This document shows positions 1-5,380 of a stretch of DNA of 6,640 nt, one piece after another. Location: the NCBI GenBank assembly GCA_023403375.1, contig JAEYEN010000093.1, positions 1-6,640 on the forward strand, written 5' to 3'. Within the stretch, counting starts at the first letter, position 1, and each line of letters begins with the position of its first letter. The position numbers and the translations under genes are program-made. This DNA is from Bacillota bacterium. Its GTDB lineage: Bacteria; Bacillota; Clostridia; Christensenellales; Borkfalkiaceae. Below the pieces are notes generated by a model. That model did no database searches. It saw only the letters and a list, made by a program, of their open reading frames with translations, and was not told the origin of the DNA.

Positions 1-818
1 TTTACTTAAACAGCGGAAACTCCGACGAAGTGTGGTACGAGTTTATGGAGTGGGCGGACAACCCGTATTTAGACAAAAAGGAGTTTGAAGAACTTTCCGC
101 AACGCTATCCCCCGACCAGTTGGAAAGCAGGAGATACGGACGGTTTAAGAGCAATACGGGGCTTGTGTATCCCGAATTCGACGAAAACTTTAACGTGATA
201 GAGCCTTTCCCCGTGCCGCCCGAATGGCAGGATACTATATCGATAGACCCCGGGCTTAACAATCCGCTTTCCGCGCACTGGTATTGCGTGGACTACGACG
301 GAAACGTTTACGTGGTGGCGGAACATTTTATGGCGGGCAAAGACGTAAGTTATCATTCGGAAAAAATAAAGGAGATAAGCGAAAAGTTGGGCTGGAAAAA
401 GACAGCCGACGGCAAGATAACCGCGCTTATAGATTCCGCCGCAAACCAGAAAACGCTTGCGCTTAACAAAAGCGTTACGGAACTTTTTTACGAGCACGGA
501 ATTATAGCGAACCCCAAAGTGAACAAGGACCTGTTCAGCGGCATAGAACGAGTAAAACTATACTTAAACAAGGCGGTACGCGGACCTAAACTATATATAT
601 TTAAAAACTGCGTTAATCTGATAAGGGAGTTTAAGAGTTACTGGTGGGGCGACGGCGACAGTCCTAAAAAATACGACGACCATTCTTTGGACGAACTAAG
701 GTATTACATAATGAAAAAGCCCGCGCCGATAAAAATCAGTCCCGAGAAAAACGCGATAGTAAAGGACAAAGAGAGGTTATATCGAAAAATTATAAATGAG
801 AGAAAGTACCAAACGTAA
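1..818 (+). CDS. terL: Terminase large subunit, C-terminal nuclease part (5' end missing)
   Basis: The reading frame is open to the left edge (first full codon at base 3), so the ATPase half lies outside the window; the GTG at 30 is internal and not the start. About 271 residues are visible. They begin with a segment of the type NPYLDKKEFEELSATL followed by GRF and GLVYPEFDE, which is typical of the linker before the nuclease domain of phage large terminases. The RNase H-like nuclease follows. Its three acidic positions can be read, counting from the GTG: D73 in SIDPGLNN, D135 in ALIDSAANQKT, and D216/D217 in YDDHSLDELRY. In the family this domain cuts concatemeric phage DNA with metal ions, while the missing ATPase drives DNA into the procapsid through the portal. 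The gene ends 22 nt inside the next gene. Isoleucine is almost always coded by ATA (15 of 18 by hand count), unlike the capsid gene. Family assignment is firm; packaging type (pac or cos) cannot be told. Confidence 0.93.
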   Translation, partial: YLNSGNSDEVWYEFMEWADNPYLDKKEFEELSATLSPDQLESRRYGRFKSNTGLVYPEFDENFNVIEPFPVPPEWQDTISIDPGLNNPLSAHWYCVDYDGNVYVVAEHFMAGKDVSYHSEKIKEISEKLGWKKTADGKITALIDSAANQKTLALNKSVTELFYEHGIIANPKVNKDLFSGIERVKLYLNKAVRGPKLYIFKNCVNLIREFKSYWWGDGDSPKKYDDHSLDELRYYIMKKPAPIKISPEKNAIVKDKERLYRKIINERKYQT

Positions 819-1122
819 ATCAAAAACCGAACATAAAGAACTGCCGGACGAAGAAGAACTTAAAAACGCGTTATATAAAAAGGCGTTGGGGTTCGATTCC
901 ACGGAAACGATAGAAGAGTACGTCAGCGACGAAGAAGGAATAAAACTTTCCAAGAAAAAGGTTACGACAAAGGTTGTGCCGCCCGATATTTCGGCGATAA
1001 AAATGTTGCTGGACGACGAAGTTCAAAACATAGAAACGATGACCGACGAGGAACTTGAAGAAGAAAAGCAAAGACTTATCGGCACGCTTATAAAAGAAAA
1101 ACAAAAAGGAGAGCAAAATTGA
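796..1122 (+). CDS. Small protein resembling the C-terminal module of a terminase small subunit
   Basis: This 108-residue, highly charged, probably helical protein has no signal peptide or membrane segment. The central stretch, ALGFDSTETIEEYVSDEE followed by KKKVTTKVVPPDISAIKMLL, recalls the segment after the DNA-binding helices in many Firmicutes phage small terminase subunits (a KRALGY-type motif, a lysine-rich strand, then a PPD-x-x-A motif). The tail MTDEELEEEKQRLIGTLIKEK is helical and may form a coiled coil. No N-terminal helix-turn-helix is evident, because the first 25 residues are only a basic and acidic leader. It starts at ATG 796, directly after an in-frame TAA, and overlaps terL by 23 nt. 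No Shine-Dalgarno sequence sits at the right distance (GAGAGG at 771-776 is about 19 nt away), so translation probably depends on ribosomes arriving from terL. It may assist DNA recognition or regulate terminase, but that is inference from similarity and position. The reading frame is well supported, the function only moderately. Confidence 0.6.
   Translation: MRESTKRKSKTEHKELPDEEELKNALYKKALGFDSTETIEEYVSDEEGIKLSKKKVTTKVVPPDISAIKMLLDDEVQNIETMTDEELEEEKQRLIGTLIKEKQKGEQN
1107..1111 (+). promoter_or_regulatory. Ribosome binding site that fixes the portal TTG start
   Basis: AGGAG lies inside the end of the preceding gene, 7 nt before the TTG at 1119. It is the only good start signal near the 5' end of the portal frame. 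The first in-frame ATG (1378) would remove 86 residues, including the conserved YERQW...RGNQY region, so the TTG start is preferred. Confidence 0.85.
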
Positions 1123-2984
1123 GAAAACGAAGCAATATTCAGACTAAAAAATCGAACGACGAAAAAAAGTTTATCGAAGAGTTGATAGCGGAAACCGTCG
1201 CCGATTTTAACCGTCGGAGAAAAGAACGACTGTCTTACGAGCGGCAATGGGAACTGAACCTTAATTTTTTGCGCGGAAACCAATACGTAAAACTAAATAA
1301 CCGCGGCGAAATAATAGCGGAAGACAAGGGGTATTTATGGCAGAACCGCGGAGTGTTCAATCATATAGCGCCCATTATGGAATCGAGAGCGGCTAAATTT
1401 TCGAGAGTAACGCCTAATATTTACGTCAGACCCAAGTCGGACGACGACGAAGACGTGTCAAATGCGTCGGTTGCCGAAAAACTTATCGAAGAAGCGTTCA
1501 AAAAAACAGGCATAGAAGAAGTGGTAAGGCAAACCACGTCGTGGAGCGAATCCTGCGGAACGGGGTTTTATAAAATTATCTGGAACAATCAGTCGGGAAA
1601 GGTTTTGGGAGAACTTGACGGCAACGACGTGTTCGAGGGCGACGCGGACGTTATTTCCGTTTCGCCGTTTGAGATTTTTCCCGATAATCTCTGCACCGAA
1701 AAATTAGACGCGCAAAGAAGCATAATTCACGCAAAAGCGATGCCCGTTTCGGTTATTCGGGAAAAGTACGGAGTAGAGATAGCGGGCGAAGAGATAGACG
1801 TGTTCGATTTATCTCCTTATAGCGCCGCGGCATTGAACAACAGGTCTAAAAAATGCCTGTCAGACGCCGCCGTTGTAATAGAGAAATACGAAGCGCCGTC
1901 AACGGTCTATCCCGAAGGAAGACTGATAACCGTATCCGGCGGTAAACTGCTTTACTACGGGGTTCTGCCGTATAATTCGACATCAGACGGCAAAAAACGC
2001 TATCCTTTCGTAAAGCAGGAATCGTGCGTGGTGTCGGGTAGTTTTTTCGGTTCGAGCATAATAGAAAGGCTGATACCCGTTCAGCGTGCGTATAACGCGG
2101 TTAAAAACAGAAAACACGAATTCTTAAACAGGATTTCCAACGGCGTTCTGACGGTGGAAGACGGGTCCGTGGACATAGACGATTTGTCGGAGGACGGATT
2201 ATCACCGGGGAAAGTTCTCGTTTACAGGCAAGGCTGTAAACCGCCGGAAGTTATGGCGGAAGCAAGCGTGCCGTCGGATTTCTCGGACGAAGAAACCAAA
2301 CTTTTAAACGAGTTCGTTATAATCAGCGGCGTTTCGGACGTGGCGTCTTCTAACCAAAACGCCAAAGTATCGAGTGGAACGGCGCTTGAACTGTTAATAG
2401 AACAGGACAACGAAAGGCTTACGCTTAACGCAGAAATCATAAGAAAATGTTATCTTGAAATATCAAGGCATATTTTATGGCTTTATCAACAGTTTGTAAA
2501 AGGCGTTCGCGCAGTGAAAAGCGTGGACGGGTTTGATAAAACCAGAATATATTACGCAAACAAAAACACCGCTTTTTCGGACGACGTGTACTTAGAAAGC
2601 GAGAACGAACTGATGTTTACGCCGGCGCAGAAAAAGGAAGTTATATTCGATTTATACAAAAGCGGACTTTTATTCGGTGACGACGGAAAACTCAATTCTT
2701 CCACAAAAGAAAAAGTATTGTCGCTTTTAGGGTATAAGGATTTGGATTATCAGAAAGGTCTTGCAAGGCTGCACGAAGAAAAGGCGCAGAACGAAAACAA
2801 AACCATTCGTTTCCGCGGGCTTGACGCAGAAAACATAGACGACCACAAGATACATATAGACGAGCATACCAGATACGTTTTAAGCGAATACGACGAACTT
2901 ACCGCCGCCGAAAAAGAAAGGCTGTTATCTCATATAAAAGAACATCAGGACAAATTAAAAGAAAAATATAAAACGGAGGATTAA
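1119..2984 (+). CDS. Portal protein, P22-like type
   Basis: The portal forms the dodecameric ring at one capsid vertex through which DNA enters and leaves, and to which the adaptor binds. The protein is 621 residues, within the usual size for large P22-like portals. An N-terminal helical part (residues 15-60) contains YERQWELNLNFLRGNQY, matching the conserved RGxQ-type motif of these portals. NHIAPIMESRAAKFSR (about 80-95) and TSWSESCGTGFYKIIWNN (about 140-157) are also typical. Residues 305-330 (GSFFGSSIIERLIPVQRAYN) correspond to the segment leading into the long stem and clip helices. The region around 425-460 (VSSGTALELLIEQDNERL) is the expected following helix. The charged C-terminus carries two copies of an HIxEH motif (579-583 and 605-609). 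It starts at TTG, and its first bases overlap the stop of the upstream gene (TTGA). Assignment is by motif and gene order and is strong. Confidence 0.92.
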   Translation: MRKRSNIQTKKSNDEKKFIEELIAETVADFNRRRKERLSYERQWELNLNFLRGNQYVKLNNRGEIIAEDKGYLWQNRGVFNHIAPIMESRAAKFSRVTPNIYVRPKSDDDEDVSNASVAEKLIEEAFKKTGIEEVVRQTTSWSESCGTGFYKIIWNNQSGKVLGELDGNDVFEGDADVISVSPFEIFPDNLCTEKLDAQRSIIHAKAMPVSVIREKYGVEIAGEEIDVFDLSPYSAAALNNRSKKCLSDAAVVIEKYEAPSTVYPEGRLITVSGGKLLYYGVLPYNSTSDGKKRYPFVKQESCVVSGSFFGSSIIERLIPVQRAYNAVKNRKHEFLNRISNGVLTVEDGSVDIDDLSEDGLSPGKVLVYRQGCKPPEVMAEASVPSDFSDEETKLLNEFVIISGVSDVASSNQNAKVSSGTALELLIEQDNERLTLNAEIIRKCYLEISRHILWLYQQFVKGVRAVKSVDGFDKTRIYYANKNTAFSDDVYLESENELMFTPAQKKEVIFDLYKSGLLFGDDGKLNSSTKEKVLSLLGYKDLDYQKGLARLHEEKAQNENKTIRFRGLDAENIDDHKIHIDEHTRYVLSEYDELTAAEKERLLSHIKEHQDKLKEKYKTED

Positions 2985-2990
2985 GAAAAA

Positions 2991-3431
2991 ATGGAACAAC
3001 TTTCCTGTGAACAAATAAAGGAAGAACAAACCGAAAACGCAGAAAACAATGCGCTTTCCGTCGGCAACGCCGATATCTCATTGGGAAAATTCAAAGACGT
3101 TAAGTCGCTTCTTAATGCGTATAACTCTTTGGAATCTGAATTTACCAAACGCTGTCAGAGAATTAAAGAGTTGGAGGGAAAATTCGCGCCCGATAAAACG
3201 GAAGTTCCGAGTGCGGACAAAGGGGCGGAAGCCGTAAACGATAAAGATAAAATTGACGAAAAAGAAAAAATCGCGGATGAAACCGAAATATTAAAAGAGT
3301 ATCTTAAAAACGTTATGGCGTCCAAGCAAAAGGCGGTCGTTATAGACGAAGCGGGCGTTGGTCTTAAAACGCCTGTTTTTAAGCCTAAAACCATTGCGGA
3401 AGCGGGACTTCTCGCAAAGGAAATACTATAA
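2991..3431 (+). CDS. Capsid assembly scaffold-like protein
   Basis: This 146-residue acidic and lysine-rich protein sits between portal and coat, the classic place of the scaffold. The recognisable part is LGKFKDVKSLLNAYNSLE with EFTKR after it (residues 31-54), a short helical motif common in phage proteins at this position, followed by a helix ending in KELEGKF. Residues 66-100 are low complexity (K, D, E rich) and probably disordered. A second helix (about 98-112) leads to a C-terminal tail with VFKPKTIAEAGLLAKEIL, which may be the coat- or portal-binding end. Scaffolds hold coat subunits in the right curvature and leave before or during packaging. No protease domain or serine-protease motif is visible, so unlike HK97-type scaffolds it does not appear to be fused to a maturation protease. 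The start ATG has GGAGGA 10 nt upstream, overlapping the end of the portal gene. Confidence 0.75.
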   Translation: MEQLSCEQIKEEQTENAENNALSVGNADISLGKFKDVKSLLNAYNSLESEFTKRCQRIKELEGKFAPDKTEVPSADKGAEAVNDKDKIDEKEKIADETEILKEYLKNVMASKQKAVVIDEAGVGLKTPVFKPKTIAEAGLLAKEIL

Positions 3432-3450
3432 ATCTTTATTAAATCTTTAT
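3429..3450 (+). repeat. 11-bp tandem repeat (two copies) between scaffold and capsid genes
   Basis: TAAATCTTTAT occurs twice back to back (3429-3439 and 3440-3450), and a third partial copy begins TAAA at 3451. The first copy starts with the stop codon of the scaffold gene. The rest of the 45-nt spacer up to the capsid start is AT-rich. The repeat gives a U-rich, weakly structured leader just before the capsid ribosome binding site. Confidence 0.85.
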
Positions 3451-3465
3451 TAAACATTAAAAAAC

Positions 3466-3470
3466 AGGAG
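3466..3470 (+). promoter_or_regulatory. Capsid gene ribosome binding site
   Basis: AGGAG lies 6 nt before the ATG at 3477 and follows an A-rich, unstructured stretch. This is a near-ideal site for a gene that must be made in hundreds of copies per virion. Confidence 0.85.
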
Positions 3471-3476
3471 AACAAT

Positions 3477-4652
3477 ATGGCAGTTACATTAACTAATGCC
3501 GACAAGGCGTTAAAATCTTATTATTTAGACGTAGTTGCTTCGCAACTCAACTTAAAAGCAAACCCCCTTTTATCTATGGTAAAACAAAGCACGGACGACG
3601 TGTGGGGTAAAGAAATCAGAAAACTCGCCGTTTACGGAATGAACGGCGGCATAGGCGCCGGCACGGAAGACGGCGACCTTCCCAATGCGTCCGGCAACAA
3701 TTACGAACAGTTTGTGGCCACGCTTAAAAACCTTTACGGAACCATTGAAATTTCCGATAAAGCGGTAAGGGCGTCTGAAAACAATTCGGGCGCTTTCGTT
3801 TCCCTTCTCAATGCGGAAATGGAAGGTTTGCTTAAAGCAAGCAGTTTCAACTTCGGAAGAATGTTGTTCGGCGACGGTTCGGGAAAACTCGGCACCGTTT
3901 CGGCTATAACCGACGGCGTTATCACTCTTGACGGCGTTAAAAACGTTATCGAAGGTATGATTGTAGATTTCAGAACGGCGGCGGGCGAAGCAATCTCCGG
4001 CGCAACGGGAAGAAAGATACTCAAAGTGGACAGAAAAAACAAAACCATTACCGTAAGCGGCACCGCGCTTACCACCGAAACGGTTGCGGCGAAATCTATC
4101 GTTACCGTTCAGGGTTCTTACAATAACGAAATAACGGGGCTCGGCGCGATTTTCTCTTCGAGCGGCTCTATCTACGGACTTTCCCGCTCTAACCACAGTT
4201 GGCTTGTGCCTTATATGGAAAGCAGCGTAGGAAGCATTACCGAAGCCAAATTGCAGAAAGCGATAGACTCCATAGAAGAATCCAGCGGCGGCGCGGTTAA
4301 CCTTATCATCTGTTCTTGGGGAGTACGCAGAGCGCTCCAAAATCTCTTCTCCGCAAACAAGAGAATTATAGACACTATGGAACTGAGCGGCGGCTACAAA
4401 GCGATGAATTATAACGGTATTCCTATCGTTGCGGACAGATTCTGCCCCGACGGAACGATGTATTTGCTTAACACCGAAGACTTCACTCTTCATCAGTTGT
4501 GCGACTGGCAGTGGCTGGAAGGCGACGACGGTAAAGTATTGAAACAGGTTGCAGGCAAACCCGTTTATACCGCAACGCTGGTAAAATACGCAGACCTTAT
4601 CTGCGCAAGACCTATCGGTCAGGGTATGCTTTCGGGCATAACCGAAGCGTAA
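3477..4652 (+). CDS. Major capsid protein, HK97 fold
   Basis: This is the shell-forming subunit. The 391-residue sequence opens with MAVTLTNADKALKSYYLDVV, then NPLLSMVKQSTDDVWGKEIRKL and GGIGAGTEDGDLP (residues 29-69), matching the N-arm and E-loop region of a coat family common in Firmicutes phages. ATLKNLYGTIEISDKAVRAS and LLNAEMEGLLKASSFNFGRMLFGDGSG (81-136) fit the spine helix and strands. Residues about 138-213 are rich in short valine and threonine strands (VSAITDGVITLDGV, KILKV, KTITVSG, SIVTVQGS) and look like an inserted beta-barrel decorating domain. The end, NYNGIPIVADRFCPDGTMYLLNTEDFTLHQ and TATLVKYADLICARP, is the typical P-domain and A-domain closing part. No pro-domain is seen, which agrees with a separate scaffold. 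Isoleucine is coded by ATC or ATT in 19 of 27 cases, against a strong ATA preference in terL, suggesting selection for high expression. Confidence 0.92.
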   Translation: MAVTLTNADKALKSYYLDVVASQLNLKANPLLSMVKQSTDDVWGKEIRKLAVYGMNGGIGAGTEDGDLPNASGNNYEQFVATLKNLYGTIEISDKAVRASENNSGAFVSLLNAEMEGLLKASSFNFGRMLFGDGSGKLGTVSAITDGVITLDGVKNVIEGMIVDFRTAAGEAISGATGRKILKVDRKNKTITVSGTALTTETVAAKSIVTVQGSYNNEITGLGAIFSSSGSIYGLSRSNHSWLVPYMESSVGSITEAKLQKAIDSIEESSGGAVNLIICSWGVRRALQNLFSANKRIIDTMELSGGYKAMNYNGIPIVADRFCPDGTMYLLNTEDFTLHQLCDWQWLEGDDGKVLKQVAGKPVYTATLVKYADLICARPIGQGMLSGITEA

Positions 4653-4700
4653 ATCGGCGGCTGTATAAGTGCCCGTATTCGGCGGTTACATACAGTAAAC

Positions 4701-4737
4701 AATACTTAAATAAAACAAAGAATACTTAAATAAAACA
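4701..4737 (+). repeat. 17-bp direct repeat, 20-bp period, after the capsid gene
   Basis: AATACTTAAATAAAACA occurs exactly at 4701-4717 and 4721-4737, separated by AAG. The spacer around it is AT-rich and non-coding in every frame I checked by eye. The repeat lies between the capsid stop (4652) and the hairpin at 4771. Its role is unknown: a local duplication, a protein-binding site or a spacer element are all possible. Confidence 0.85.
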
Positions 4738-4743
4738 TAAAAT

Positions 4744-4749
4744 TATAAT
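4744..4749 (+). promoter_or_regulatory. Possible promoter -10 element before the adaptor gene
   Basis: A perfect TATAAT sits in the spacer after the capsid gene. At the proper distance upstream the bases (ATACTT/AATACT) are a poor match to TTGACA, and there is no TG extension before the -10. The spacer is very AT-rich, so chance is a real explanation. If active, it would give the adaptor and tail genes their own start, just upstream of the hairpin. Confidence 0.2.
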
Positions 4750-4770
4750 CTAAAAACAAAAAACAAAAAA

Positions 4771-4807
4771 GGAAACGCTTCGGGAGACTTCCCGAAGCGA
4801 TATTTCC
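4771..4807 (+). terminator. Strong hairpin between capsid and adaptor genes (attenuator or terminator-like)
   Basis: A perfect 10-bp stem (CGCTTCGGGA at 4776-4785 with TCCCGAAGCG at 4790-4799) has a 4-nt loop GACT. It is extended by 5 more pairs (GGAAA 4771-4775 with TTTCC 4803-4807) after a 3-nt bulge. On the + strand only the weak ATATTT follows, so it is not a classic terminator in the direction of the genes. Read on the minus strand, the hairpin is followed by an almost pure T tract (complement of the A-rich 4752-4770), which is a textbook intrinsic terminator. It may reduce read-through from the capsid gene, protect RNA ends, or stop antisense transcription. The adaptor ribosome binding site begins 4 nt after it. 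Confidence 0.6.
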
Positions 4808-4819
4808 TACGGAGAAAAT

Positions 4820-5380
4820 ATGAAGATAAAAGACCTTGTAAAAACGGCGGCGGTTTATCTTGCCGAAGAAAAAGTTCTGGAATATTTGGAAAACGGCGAA
4901 TACGCGACGGACGGAAACGTTCTGGTTGCCGTAGATTACCTTACACGTTGTGCGAATACCGTTATAAACGAACTTTCGTCTACATATATTCCGCTTGTCA
5001 AAAAAGAAAAAGCAATAAGCGAAAACGGTAAAATTTACTTTTCATCGTTAAAAGAAACCGCGTTGGAATTGGTAAACGTTTATAATCTTAACGGAGATAA
5101 AGCGGAGTTCGATTTTCACCCCGATTATATCGAAATACCGTGCGGAGAGTGGGTGATAGAGTATAAATATCTGCCTTATAATCTGGGACTTGAAGACGAC
5201 ACGGGGTATAAGGAATCGGTCGTCGGCACAAGGATAATCGCATATGCGGTGGCTTCTGAATATCTGTTGCTTAAAAGAAACTTCGAAGAGAGCGTTTTGT
5301 GGCGTAACAGGTATACCGACGCGCTTTCAAAAATTATAAAACCTAAAAACGGAAAAATCCCGTTAAGGAGTTTTTTATGA
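4820..5380 (+). CDS. Head-tail adaptor (connector) protein
   Basis: This 186-residue soluble protein probably forms the ring that docks under the portal and links it to the tail. An N-terminal helical bundle (residues 1-60, with YLTRCANTVINELSSTYIPLV) leads into a central beta part (68-118: GKIYFSSL, ALELVNVYNL, EFDFHPDYIEIP, WVIEYKYLP). Two helices follow (131-173: VVGTRIIAYAVASEYLLL and NFEESVLWRNRYTDALSKI), then a basic tail ending KIPLRSFL. Helix, strand, helix with a short basic C-terminal strand is the usual plan of phage connector proteins, and the position right after the capsid gene fits. The start has GGAG at 4811-4814, 5 nt upstream of the ATG. Its stop overlaps the next start (ATGA). 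I do not recognise a specific named family by sequence, so the call rests on fold pattern and gene order. Confidence 0.7.
   Translation: MKIKDLVKTAAVYLAEEKVLEYLENGEYATDGNVLVAVDYLTRCANTVINELSSTYIPLVKKEKAISENGKIYFSSLKETALELVNVYNLNGDKAEFDFHPDYIEIPCGEWVIEYKYLPYNLGLEDDTGYKESVVGTRIIAYAVASEYLLLKRNFEESVLWRNRYTDALSKIIKPKNGKIPLRSFL

Noticed and set aside
30..32. GTG as the true start of the terminase gene
   Set aside because: The frame is open upstream to the window edge, no ribosome binding site precedes the GTG, and the ATPase half that must come before the nuclease is missing only because of the window boundary.
284..466. Small arginine-rich + strand frame inside terL
   Set aside because: It is out of frame with terL, has low-complexity basic composition and no ribosome binding site.
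105..497. Minus-strand open frame across the terminase nuclease region
   Set aside because: It is antisense to a conserved nuclease domain and has no recognisable domain or start signal.
3424..3432. TACTATAAAT as a possible promoter -10 ahead of the capsid gene
   Set aside because: The nearest TTG-type -35 candidate (3394-3399) is about 24 bp away, too far, and the match overlaps the end of the scaffold coding sequence.
3570..4493. Long open frame of about 307 residues on the minus strand within the capsid gene
   Set aside because: It lies wholly inside a well-supported capsid gene, its predicted protein is low in recognisable motifs and unusually rich in arginine, histidine and phenylalanine, and I saw no ribosome binding site for it. 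It is a by-product of codon bias on the + strand.
4701..4737. Two-copy repeat considered as a CRISPR remnant or phage attachment site
   Set aside because: Only two copies with a 3-nt gap, AT-rich with no palindrome, and no cas or integrase gene nearby; a local duplication is simpler.
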